Positions 7,908 to 15,900 of a stretch of 20,905 nt of DNA are shown here, piece by piece. The translations under genes and the position numbers were made by a program. Location: contig CAYVFC010000142.1 in NCBI GenBank assembly GCA_964450715.1, positions 1 through 20,905 of the forward strand, written 5' to 3'. The notes beneath the pieces are model-generated. The model searched no databases. It was not told where the DNA came from and saw only the letters and a list, made by a program, of their open reading frames with translations. Within the stretch, counting starts at the first letter, position 1. Each line of letters begins with the position of its first letter. The DNA is from CAYVFC01 sp964450715 (GTDB lineage Bacteria; Myxococcota_A; Polyangia; Polyangiales; JAFGIB01).

Positions 7908-8449
7908 CGCGCGGCCGGCCCCTCGTCGCTACGCTGCACGACCACCCCCTCGATGCGTCCGACGACCAGGAAGACCAAGGGAGCCACCGCGGTGGTGGCA
8001 ATGGCCGACTTGACGGTCGAGACCATGGTGATGCGAAGCTCACCGGACTGAAAATCCTGCACGGTCTCGAAGACGTCTCTCTCGAAGATGGCCCTCAGCG
8101 CCAGGATGGTGCCCCCGGCGAGCAGAGCGGTGGCGAAGGTTAACACCAGCTGGAAGAGCGGCCCCCGGAAAAAGATCCGCAGGCCCACCTCCCGCGCGAA
8201 AAGAAAGGCGGCGACCAGTACCAGCGTCTGCAGTCCCACCGGGCTGCCGCAGAAGGCGTCCAGCAGGTATCCGAGCACGAAGGCGGCGAATGCTCCCCGC
8301 GCCAGGCCCACCTCCTGGCGTAGCCCCAGAAAGACGGCGATAGGCAATACCAGGTTGGGCGCGAACGAGTGCAGGGGGACCAAGGTCGCCAGGGCGGTCT
8401 GCAGGACCAGCACCAGGAAACCGAACAGTATGGTTCCGGCGTTCTTCAT
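7904..8449 (-). CDS. mreD: Rod shape-determining protein MreD
   Basis: The protein has 181 residues, a little longer than the common 160-170. It is a small integral membrane component of the elongasome that works with MreC. About five hydrophobic segments are visible, and the N-terminal region with LHSFAPNLVLPIAVFLGLRQE followed by GYLLDAFCGSPVGLQTLVL matches the MreD family pattern. The C-terminus is charged and cytoplasmic. The ATG follows a purine-rich AAGGCCGGGG and lies 12 bases after the mreC stop; the TGA overlaps the start of mrdA. Identification rests on this motif and on its exact place in the operon, since MreD is poorly conserved. Confidence 0.92.
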   Translation of the reverse strand: MKNAGTILFGFLVLVLQTALATLVPLHSFAPNLVLPIAVFLGLRQEVGLARGAFAAFVLGYLLDAFCGSPVGLQTLVLVAAFLFAREVGLRIFFRGPLFQLVLTFATALLAGGTILALRAIFERDVFETVQDFQSGELRITMVSTVKSAIATTAVAPLVFLVVGRIEGVVVQRSDEGPAAR

Positions 8450-8461
8450 CCCCGGCCTTCG

Positions 8462-9310
8462 TCAGTGCGGGCTCTTGCCCCGGCTCCCCGCGGTCATCAC
8501 CAGTACCTCCTCGAGCCTGGAGAAGTTCACCGCGGGCGTGACCTCCGCGTCCTGGTACAGACCGTACTCGCGCTTGGTGGTCTTGCTGATCTTGCCCACC
8601 ACCAGCGCCGGGGGAAAGCGCTGCCCCAGGCCCGAGGTGACCAGTTGGTCGCCCGGCTGCACCTCGTCCCCGCGGGCCAGGTACTCCAGGCGGCAGACGT
8701 AGTTGCGATCGTCGCCCGTGCCCTTGAGCATTCCCCGTGCGCCGCTACGCTGCACGATCACGTCGATGGCGCTGGTCTTGTCGGCGATCAGCAGCACGTC
8801 GCTGTAGCGCCCCCAGGTACGCCGGATCTGCCCTACCAGGCCGTCCGCCGACAGCACCGGCATACCCGGGCGCACCCGGTCGCGCTCTCCGCGGTCCAGC
8901 CGGATTCGCACCACGCGGAAGAAGCTGGAAACCTCCTTGCCGATGACCTGGGCGCTGAGAAAAATGCCCTCGGTGGTATCGCGCAGCTGCAGCACCCGGT
9001 GCAGACGGCTGTTCTCCTGCGCGGCGCCGGCCAGCTTGCCGTTGGCCTCGCGCAACCGCTTGAGCTCGGCACGCAGGCGGTCGTTCTCGCGGCGCACCTC
9101 CACCAGGTAGATGTACTCCTGCCAGATGCTGGAGACGGCCAGCGCCGCCTGGGTGGCCACGTACTGCAAGGGTGCGCTGACCTGCAGCACCACCCGGTCC
9201 ACGGTGTTGATGCGGGTCGGATCCTTCAGATTCGCGTTGAGAAAGAAGAAGGGTAACGCCAGCAGCACGACGCAGACCGCTGCATCTCTGAATCGCTTGT
9301 AGAAATTCAC
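8462..9310 (-). CDS. mreC: Rod shape-determining protein MreC
   Basis: The protein has 282 residues, typical for MreC. It is a bitopic inner-membrane protein whose periplasmic part activates PBP2-RodA. It shows a short N-terminus, one membrane segment (about 10-26), a Leu/Arg/Glu-rich coiled coil (about 70-105, ENDRLRAELKRLREANGKL), then two beta-barrel domains with RIRLDRGERDRVRPGMPVL, GLVGQI and the C-terminal GDQLVTSGLGQRFPPALVVGKI signature. The start codon is GTG (plus-strand CAC at 9308-9310) and I see no strong ribosome-binding site in front of it. There are 98 bases between the mreB stop and this start, the largest gap in the operon, containing a 12-base direct repeat. Confidence 0.95.
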   Translation of the reverse strand: MNFYKRFRDAAVCVVLLALPFFFLNANLKDPTRINTVDRVVLQVSAPLQYVATQAALAVSSIWQEYIYLVEVRRENDRLRAELKRLREANGKLAGAAQENSRLHRVLQLRDTTEGIFLSAQVIGKEVSSFFRVVRIRLDRGERDRVRPGMPVLSADGLVGQIRRTWGRYSDVLLIADKTSAIDVIVQRSGARGMLKGTGDDRNYVCRLEYLARGDEVQPGDQLVTSGLGQRFPPALVVGKISKTTKREYGLYQDAEVTPAVNFSRLEEVLVMTAGSRGKSPH

Positions 9311-9322
9311 CGGTGATCAGAC

Positions 9323-9350
9323 CCCGTGCAGATAAGGACCCGTGCAGATA
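9323..9350. repeat. 12-base direct repeat in the mreB-mreC gap
   Basis: CCCGTGCAGATA occurs at 9323-9334 and again at 9339-9350, giving a 16-base period. It lies 13 bases upstream of the mreC start in the transcribed direction. Function unknown; it may be a small duplication. Confidence 0.75.
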
Positions 9351-9408
9351 TTGGTGCGCCCTGGCCCCATATGCAAGGGCGGGTAGCAGGAAGCGGGAAG
9401 CGGGAGGG

Positions 9409-10440
9409 TCAGGCGATGGTGACTTCCCGCAACAACTCGATGTGATCCAGCGCCTTGCCGGACCCCAGCACCACCGCCGAGATGGGGTCGTCGGCCACCA
9501 TCACCGGCAGCCCGGTCTCTTCGCGCAGCAGCACATCGATGTTCTCCAGCAGGGCGCCCCCGCCCGTCAGAACGATGCCTTTATCCACGATATCCGCCGA
9601 CAGCTCCGGGGGCGTACGCTCCAGCGCCAGCAGCACGGCCTCCACTATGGAGTTGATGGGTTCCGCCAGCGCCTCGCGGATTTCGTCGCCGTTGGCGATC
9701 ACGGTCTTGGGAACGCCGGAGACCAGGTCGCGCCCCTTGACCTCCATGCTCTTGCTCTGCCCGTTGGGATAGGCGTTGCCCACCGTACACTTGACCCGCT
9801 CTGCCGTCTGCTCGCCGATCAGCAGATTGTATTTGCGCTTCATGTAGGCCACGATGGCCTCGTCCATCTCGTCTCCGCCGGTGCGTACCGACTGCGAGTA
9901 GACGATGCCGGCCAGCGAGATCACCGCCACCTCGGTGGTGCCGCCCCCGATGTCTACCACCATGTTCCCGCTGGGCTCGGTAATGGGCAGCCCCGCGCCG
10001 ATGGCCGCGGCCATGGGCTCTTCGATCAGGAACACCTCGCGCGCGCTGGCCGCCTCGGCGCTCTCCCTCACCGCCCGCTTCTCCACCTCGGTGATGCCAA
10101 AGGGGACGCAGATGATGATCCGCGGCCTGCCCCACTTCTTGTTGGTCGCCTTGGTGATGAAGTAGCGAAGCATGGCTTCGGTGATCTCGAAGTCCGCGAT
10201 CACCCCGTCCCGTAGCGGTCGAATGGCCTCGATGTTGCCGGGAGTACGCCCCAGCATCTCCTTGCCCTCGATCCCGACCGCCAGCACCTTCTTGCCCCCG
10301 CGGGTATCACGCTGTACCGCCACCACCGAAGGCTCGCAGGAGACGATTCCCCGGCCCTTCACGTATACGAGGGTCGTGGCCGTGCCCAGGTCGATGGCCA
10401 GGTCGCTTGAGAAAAAGCCGTAGAACCAGTCGAGCGCCAT
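9409..10440 (-). CDS. mreB: Rod shape-determining actin homologue MreB
   Basis: The protein has 343 residues, the standard MreB length. It is a bacterial actin that forms membrane-bound filaments and steers the elongasome. Nucleotide-binding motifs are intact: phosphate-1 DLGTAT (17-22), the IEEPMAAAIGAG block with Glu140, phosphate-2 DIGGGTTE (163-170) and the adenosine motif LTGGGALL (291-298). The N-terminus MALDWFYGFFSSDLAIDLGT fits the family, including a hydrophobic membrane-binding end. It is the first gene of the operon. The ATG at 10440 has no clear ribosome-binding site of its own. A 12-codon open frame ending six bases upstream, and a promoter about 107 bases upstream, are listed separately. 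Confidence 0.97.
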   Translation of the reverse strand: MALDWFYGFFSSDLAIDLGTATTLVYVKGRGIVSCEPSVVAVQRDTRGGKKVLAVGIEGKEMLGRTPGNIEAIRPLRDGVIADFEITEAMLRYFITKATNKKWGRPRIIICVPFGITEVEKRAVRESAEAASAREVFLIEEPMAAAIGAGLPITEPSGNMVVDIGGGTTEVAVISLAGIVYSQSVRTGGDEMDEAIVAYMKRKYNLLIGEQTAERVKCTVGNAYPNGQSKSMEVKGRDLVSGVPKTVIANGDEIREALAEPINSIVEAVLLALERTPPELSADIVDKGIVLTGGGALLENIDVLLREETGLPVMVADDPISAVVLGSGKALDHIELLREVTIA

Positions 10441-10446
10441 GTAGTC

Positions 10447-10482
10447 TTATAAAAATGAACCGGTGTTGTTGAGTGGCCGCAT
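10447..10482 (-). CDS. Possible short leader ORF before mreB
   Basis: An 11-residue open frame (MRPLNNTGSFL) starts at ATG 10482, after AAGGG with six-base spacing, and ends with TAA at 10449-10447, six bases before the mreB ATG. Since mreB lacks an obvious ribosome-binding site, ribosomes could reinitiate after this leader. Such short frames also occur by chance, so this is tentative. Confidence 0.25.
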   Translation of the reverse strand: MRPLNNTGSFL

Positions 10483-10553
10483 TTTCTGCCCTTGGGATCG
10501 GGTTTTCGAAATAAGCAGAATTTGTCGCGCGCACCGTGTACTAGAAAAGAGCG

Positions 10554-10582
10554 TTTATATCAAAACGACGGTATACCATCAA
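10554..10582 (-). promoter_or_regulatory. Sigma70-type promoter of the mreBCD-mrdA-rodA operon
   Basis: On the minus strand, TTGATG (10582-10577) and TATAAA (10559-10554) are separated by exactly 17 bases. Transcription would start near 10547, giving a leader of about 107 bases before mreB. It is the best promoter match in this intergenic region. Bases 10583-10717 beyond it show nothing else I can support. Confidence 0.6.
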
Positions 10583-10717
10583 GGCGGCCGACCCGGGCGA
10601 ACCGCGGGCGGCAGTGTAGCCCCTGAACCCACTTCACGCCACCTTTGAAAGAGGGGTTCTGGTCTCGAAATGTAGGTGAGCTAACTACTGTTCAAAATAC
10701 CAGTATCGCGCCGCGTC

Positions 10718-11019
10718 GACCGGACATGAGAAGTCGATCGGCCGTAGGGGTAACGCCCTGAAAAGCTGCGGCGGGCGTACGAGGGGGGACCGGACAGGAA
10801 CGTCGGGGTGGGCGGAGCGCAGTACGGGGGACCTTCCCGAAAAACCGTGGCGCGGCGGGCGTACGGGTACCCGAGCGAAAAGCCGGGGGGATAAGGCGGT
10901 CATACGGGGGACCGGACAGGAACGTCGTGCTGGGCGGAACGCCGTACGGGGTACCTTCCCGAAGAGCCGGGAAATTCGGCGGTCGTACGGGGGACCCGAG
11001 CGAAAAGCCGTGGCGAAAC
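10718..11019. repeat. Tandem array of ~41-bp GC-rich units upstream of hisC
   Basis: Six contiguous units each begin with GGCGG and start at 10770, 10811, 10854, 10895, 10933 and 10978 (38-45 bases each). The consensus is roughly GGCGG-nCGTACGGGG-ACC followed by a CGAAAAGCCG-like core. A higher-order period of exactly 125 bases is visible (10770-10894 against 10895-11019), meaning three units were duplicated together. A decayed copy beginning GACCGGACA extends the array left to 10718. There are no unique spacers between units, so it is not a CRISPR array. Long open frames cross it on both strands, but only because it is GC-rich and its periods are often multiples of three. Confidence 0.8.
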
Positions 11020-11058
11020 GGCGGATTCTGAATCAGAGTCGTGGTAGCCACACCGCGT

Positions 11059-11150
11059 GGCGTCCCCCGGAGAACGGCCACGGCTTTTCGATCGGGTACC
11101 GAGAGGACACGAAGGGGGGCGCCGCGGCTTTTCGAGACGGTACCGAGAGG
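11059..11150. repeat. Two inverted units facing the tandem array, abutting hisC
   Basis: The core appears here in reverse orientation twice: CGGCTTTTCG at 11081-11090 and at 11125-11134, each followed by a GGTACC-GAGAGGACA block, with a 44-base period. These are reverse complements of the GGTACC..CGAAAAGCCG core of the direct array. Between direct and inverted parts lie small palindromes (GATTC-T-GAATC at 11023-11033 and GTGG-TAG-CCAC at 11041-11051). The last GAGAGG of this block doubles as the likely hisC ribosome-binding site. Confidence 0.75.
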
Positions 11151-11159
11151 ACAAGAAAA

Positions 11160-12242
11160 GTGGGATTCGAAAGAGAGACAATCGCCAGGGTGCGGGGGTA
11201 CGAGCCGGGCAAGCAGCCGAAGAGCCGGCAGGTGGTGAAGTTGAACACCAACGAGAACCCCTACCCGCCCTGCGAGGCGGTGATGTCCGCGCTGCGGGGC
11301 CTCGATCCGGAAGCGCTGCGCCGCTATCCCCCGCCGCTCGCCGACCGCTTCCGGGAGACGGCGGCGCGTATCCACGGCCTGAAAGCGGAGAACCTGTTGG
11401 CGGTCAACGGCGGCGATGAGTTGCTGCGCCTGGCGGTGACCACCTTCGTCGAGCCCGGTTCTCCCATCGGTATGGTAGATCCTAGTTACTCCTTGTATCC
11501 GGTGCTCGCCGCCCTACACGGCTCTCCCGTTGTACGCATCCCCGCTGACGAGGACTGGTCACCGCCGGCGGAGCTGGCCCGGCGCATGAACGAGCAGGGC
11601 GTCCGCCTGCTGTTCCTGGTCAACCCGCACGCGCCGTCGGGCCGCCTCGTACCCGCCTCCCGGGTAGCGGAGCTGGCCGCGGAGTTTCGAGGCGTACTAC
11701 TGGTGGACGAGGCCTATGTGGACTTCGTCGATCCGGAGCTCGGCCACGATCTACCGCCGCTGGTCAACCGGTACGACAACCTGTTGCTGCTGCGCAGCCT
11801 GAGCAAGGGATATAGCCTGGCGGGCCTGCGCTTCGGATATGGCATGGGCGCCCCGGAGCTCATCGCCCCCATGCTCTACAAGACCCGCGACAGCTACAAC
11901 CTGGATGCGGTGGCGCAGGCGGTGGCCACCGCGTCGCTGGAGAACCGGGAGCAGGCCGCCCGTACCTGGCAGAGCGTTCGGCAGGCGCGCGCCCGGCTGC
12001 GCGAAGCGCTCATCGAGCTCGGTTGCCAGGTGCCCGAGAGCCACTCCAACTTCCTGCTGGCGCGCATAGAGCAGCCGCGCGACCTCGACGCGAGCGCGAT
12101 CCAGCGGGCACTCGAGGAGCGCGGCATCCTCGTGCGCTACTTCCCGGATCCTCGGCTGCGCGACTGCGTGCGCATCAGTGTGGGCACCGAAGAGCAGAAC
12201 CAGGTGCTGTTGCAGGCGCTGAAAGAGATCCTGCGGGGTTGA
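11160..12242 (+). CDS. hisC: Histidinol-phosphate aminotransferase
   Basis: From GTG 11160 the protein has 360 residues, the usual HisC length. It is a cytoplasmic PLP enzyme converting imidazole-acetol phosphate to histidinol phosphate in histidine synthesis. Fold-type I motifs are present: substrate-loop LNTNENPYPP (28-37), DPSYSLYPVLA (107-117), NPHAPSG (155-161), DEAYVDF (183-189), the PLP lysine in RSLSKGYSLAGLR (Lys216), and C-terminal RISVG (Arg338). The open frame extends upstream to ATG 11010, but those 50 codons are translated repeat, so I start at GTG, preceded by GAGG nine bases upstream. No other his gene is in the window. Related aminotransferases such as CobD share this fold, but NENP and the SLSKGYSLAGLR block favour HisC. 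Confidence 0.9.
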   Translation: MGFERETIARVRGYEPGKQPKSRQVVKLNTNENPYPPCEAVMSALRGLDPEALRRYPPPLADRFRETAARIHGLKAENLLAVNGGDELLRLAVTTFVEPGSPIGMVDPSYSLYPVLAALHGSPVVRIPADEDWSPPAELARRMNEQGVRLLFLVNPHAPSGRLVPASRVAELAAEFRGVLLVDEAYVDFVDPELGHDLPPLVNRYDNLLLLRSLSKGYSLAGLRFGYGMGAPELIAPMLYKTRDSYNLDAVAQAVATASLENREQAARTWQSVRQARARLREALIELGCQVPESHSNFLLARIEQPRDLDASAIQRALEERGILVRYFPDPRLRDCVRISVGTEEQNQVLLQALKEILRG

Positions 12243-12334
12243 GGCTCACCGAGCGATCCGCCGCGCTTGGACACAAAATCGGCAGGCCGGCGGGATCTGG
12301 ACGATCAAAGGCGATGTAGGGGAAAACCGTGGGT

Positions 12335-12931
12335 TTAGTGGGCGAACCGCCTCTGGTGAGCGGCCTGCTTGCGCACCGCTTCCAGCGTCGGCTCTTTGCT
12401 ACGCACCTGGTGGGGAATCTCCCGTATATCGACCAGGTTGAACCGCTCGTCCGTGGGCAGCGGCCGCAGGGTCAAATCGAGCCTCATCAGTCCAGTGCGG
12501 TCGGCGCGCAGCCTGGCTGACTCGTATGCGATGCGCTTGTTCCGGCTGGTGAGCTCCCCTCCGTAGAGCAGCGGTGCGAAGTAGATATTCAGCTTAGCGA
12601 TCGGGACCCGGGTCTCGTAGACCCAGCGTCGAAAGAAAGTGCGCCTGAGCTTCAGGCCGCGCGGCAGCCTCAGCCCCGCGACCGCCTCGTCCGACGGCAA
12701 GAGAAAACCCTTGTCGTCGTACAGGGAGCTCTTGGACGCCGGCTGAGCGACAGGCGCCGGTTTTGGCGCGCGCAGGATCTCTCGTTTGCGCTCGGCCCTG
12801 TCGCCGCGAGAGCAGGCGAGCGGCAACAGAACCACCAGCAGGCCGATGGCTAGAGCACTTCTGAGAACCGCGGACCGAGTATTTCGGAACGCGGACAATG
12901 GAAGCATTTTAGAGATGTGCTCTACTCGCAT
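12335..12931 (-). CDS. Putative lipoprotein at the end of the pilus operon
   Basis: From ATG 12931 the product has 198 residues. The N-terminus carries Arg residues, a hydrophobic core and LLPLAC (Cys40), a slightly atypical lipobox because Pro is at -3. An internal ATG at 12907 gives a shorter leader and is also plausible; neither has a strong ribosome-binding site. After a Pro/Ala/Lys linker (about 45-67) comes a domain with LYDDKGFLLPSDEAVAGLRLPRGL and VPIAKLNIYFAPLL. I recall similar unnamed deltaproteobacterial envelope proteins, but cannot name a family. Its start overlaps the last ten bases of pilY1, so translation is probably coupled and it should be made with the pilus proteins. A role in pilus assembly or tip function is inference from position only. 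Confidence 0.75.
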   Translation of the reverse strand: MRVEHISKMLPLSAFRNTRSAVLRSALAIGLLVVLLPLACSRGDRAERKREILRAPKPAPVAQPASKSSLYDDKGFLLPSDEAVAGLRLPRGLKLRRTFFRRWVYETRVPIAKLNIYFAPLLYGGELTSRNKRIAYESARLRADRTGLMRLDLTLRPLPTDERFNLVDIREIPHQVRSKEPTLEAVRKQAAHQRRFAH

Positions 12932-15900
12932 GTTCCGGCGAACGCTTCGATGGAATTCATCTGCTCGGGCCCGGACTGTTCGATGCGAACCGAGCCCAGC
13001 TCCGAGCCCGCGACCTGCTCGCCGCTGACCATGCCCACCAGCTCGTAGGTAGCGTTGGCGGTCGAAGAGGCGCCGGCCAGCCCCCCGAGCTGACCGTAGA
13101 TATCATCGAAGGTATCGGTTCCGGAAGAAAAGCACTGCGGTCGCCGGGTAATGCCCACGCCCATGTATAGCTTGTTCTCCATGGAGGTATCGATCGCCCC
13201 GGGCTCGTTGTTGAACAGCGCCGCTGCGCTACCCAGATAGGAGGAAGCGACCAGCTCGGGATAATAGGTCAAGGGGCTGGTACCCGGCCAGTCCCGGGTC
13301 AGGTCGCGATTGATGTAATCCACGGCAAAGAGCCGGCTGTAGCCGTAGTCGCAGGGATCGTAAGAGGGGCTGACCACGAAGGAGGCGAAGTAGACCCTGC
13401 GGTTGAACAGCTCCAGCGATCCGGTCACCAGCTCGCTCGGCTGTAGCTTGATCTCCCAGTTGAAGGCCGCCTTGACGTCGTCCAGCGCATCCTGGGTCAT
13501 GACCTCTCCCGGCACATTGAGCTCGGTGAGCGAGACCACGTAGTTCAGCGCCTCCGTATCCTCGAAGTCCTCGGTATCCCCGGTGGCGAAGAGGACCACC
13601 ACCCGACCCTGGGTGTCGACCGAGAGCACCGGGGACTCGTAGGACGCTTGGCCGATCTTGTAGCCCTCGGTATAGGCGGCGCCCTTGTACTGCCAGTATG
13701 CGTCATGGAAGGGGCGCGCGGTCCATCCATCCAGGGGATCGCCCGGCACCGGATCGATCCTCGAGAGATCGATGCGCCAGAGAACGCCGTCGGCGTCCGC
13801 GACAAAAGCGCGTGTGGCCAGCGTACCCACGTCGCCCTGAAACAGGGCCGGCGTGCCCACGATCGGCGAGCGAAAGACGCTCTCGTCGATCTGCTTGATG
13901 AGAACGCCCGTCTCCACGTCCACGATGAATACCGAACGCCCCTTGGCCTCCCAGCAGCGAACCTGGGGACGGTGCTCGTGAACCTGGCTGTCGATGGTGG
14001 AGGTCTGCGTCTTGTAGGGGCCGTTGGCATCGTTCGCGTTCGTCATCTGGAGACACGAGCTGCCCGGAATCTCCACCCCCTTGCCGCCCGGCAGAATGGC
14101 TATTGCGCGCTCCATCAGCACCCCGGCGGCCGATGAATCGGGCTGACTGGTGGTCGGGTTCCACCTGATCACCGCCTGACCCAGGGCGGGTCGGCCGTAG
14201 GTTTCGCCCAGGTCTTCGTGGGTGAACTGCCAGAGGAACCTGGGTCCGGGGATGGAATTACCCTCCCCATCCGTGCCCAGGGTATCGTTCGGGTCGTAGA
14301 CCGGATCGGTGATGTCCAGCGCAAAGTAAGCGCTGCCGCCCCCCCGCAGGCCGGCAATCAGCACCGTACGGTAGTTGCAGAAGGGATCGGTATCGCCGGC
14401 GGAGTTCTGGCAGGAAACGCGGTCGGGCACGCGCGAGAGCGGTACGTCTTTCACCACCGGGGTTCCGTCCACCATGAAGGTATGCATGGTCGAGGCGGCG
14501 TCCAGCTTGTGCAGCAGGAACGGCGGCACGAATCCCCACATCTCCTCGCCCGCCGCGTAGCTCACCGTCTGATGCGCCATGTCGGTCTGGGCATCGCCCT
14601 GCGCCGGGTACTGGTCGACCGAAAACGCGTGCAGAATTCCGTCGTTGGTCCCCACGTAGAGGGTCGGGGGACGGGTAGCTACCGCCTTCTTGTAGCGGAA
14701 CTGGTTGTACTCGTCGTCCGAGAGCCGGAAGCTCGGCTTGCCCACCACCGCGGGCGAGGAGTGGTAGATGTCTCCCAGCTTGTTGTTGGCGCGGTCCGTG
14801 ACCGAGTCGTCGGCATGAACCCATTTCATGATCTCGTAGCGCCGTTGAAGCCCCGCGGAGTTGATCTCGAGCTCCAGGTGCTCGCGCAGCACGCCGTTCT
14901 CCTGAAAGACGTTGGTCGGGTTCTCGAAGACGACCCGATCGCAGTACCCGTCAAAGGTGCTACCGCAATTGCCGCTGGGCGAGAAGCGGTAGAGGTGGTC
15001 CCGGGGCGTGCAGTCCAGGGAATTACACAGAGGCCCGTCGGAATCGGGAAGCGCGGTCCAGAGCTTGCGGTCGTCATTGGCATTGAGCGTTTCGTGAAAG
15101 CGATTCTCCGCCGCTTCACTCGGATCGATCTCGTCGATGGTACCGCTGTTGCATTGGTAGACCGTGCGCTCCAGCACCCCGGACCAGGCCTCGCTCTCGC
15201 TTCCCACATTGAAACCGGTGTTGAACTGGTATTGGGCCAGGCCGCTGGTGTTGGAGGTGTTGAGGAAGGCGGGCACGGTGCGCGACACGGCCCCCGAGGA
15301 AACCTCGGTGAGAATGTTGTCGATGGTATCTCGCAGCACGCTCAGGCTATCGGCGAAGACCGCCGTCCCCAGCCCGTCCCGGGAGCAAGCCGCGGCAATG
15401 GCGTCGAGGCGATCGCGCACCTTGCAGCCCTCGGTCTCGTGGGACGGATCGTAGGGCGTTTCCAGGTCATCGGGATCGGAATCGTTGCAGGGCGTGGCAA
15501 ATCCCACCACCCAGCACCGCTTGACCACCCCGCCGCCGTCGTCGTAACCGTTGACGAGCGCGTCGGCCACCTCCTCCGGGGTCGGGTAGGGGCACTGGTA
15601 CAGGGAGGGGGTATAGTCCGGGTTGGTCGCCAGATCGGCGATGCCGTCACAGGAGTCGAGGCCGAGATAGGCTTGACAGCACTCCTCCCGGTCCTTGCAG
15701 TCGCAGCCGGACTGGGCGCGGTAGTCGTCGTCCGGCAGGCCGTCCGTGATCAGGATGGCATAGGTATCCCGACAGCTCGAATAGCTGTCGTCCAGCTCCT
15801 CGAAGTAGAAGTGCAGGTCGTCCATGGCCGCCGCCATCGGGGTGCCGCCATAGGGCCGCGTGGCCAGCAGCGCGTTCTGGATCTGCTCATTGGTGCTCTC

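Noticed and set aside
10770..11019. CRISPR-like array
   Set aside because: Units of 38-45 bases follow each other directly, diverge along their whole length and leave no unique spacers; there are no cas genes.
10583..11159. Histidine attenuator or T-box ahead of hisC
   Set aside because: I found no leader peptide with a run of His codons, no T-box AGGGTGG-type sequence, and no terminator with a T-run before the GTG start.
10692..11375. A 227-codon minus-strand open frame crossing the repeat array and the hisC 5' end
   Set aside because: Its residues are translated repeats rich in Pro, Arg and Ser, it runs antisense into hisC, and alternative frames across the array are equally open. I treat it as repeat DNA, not a gene.
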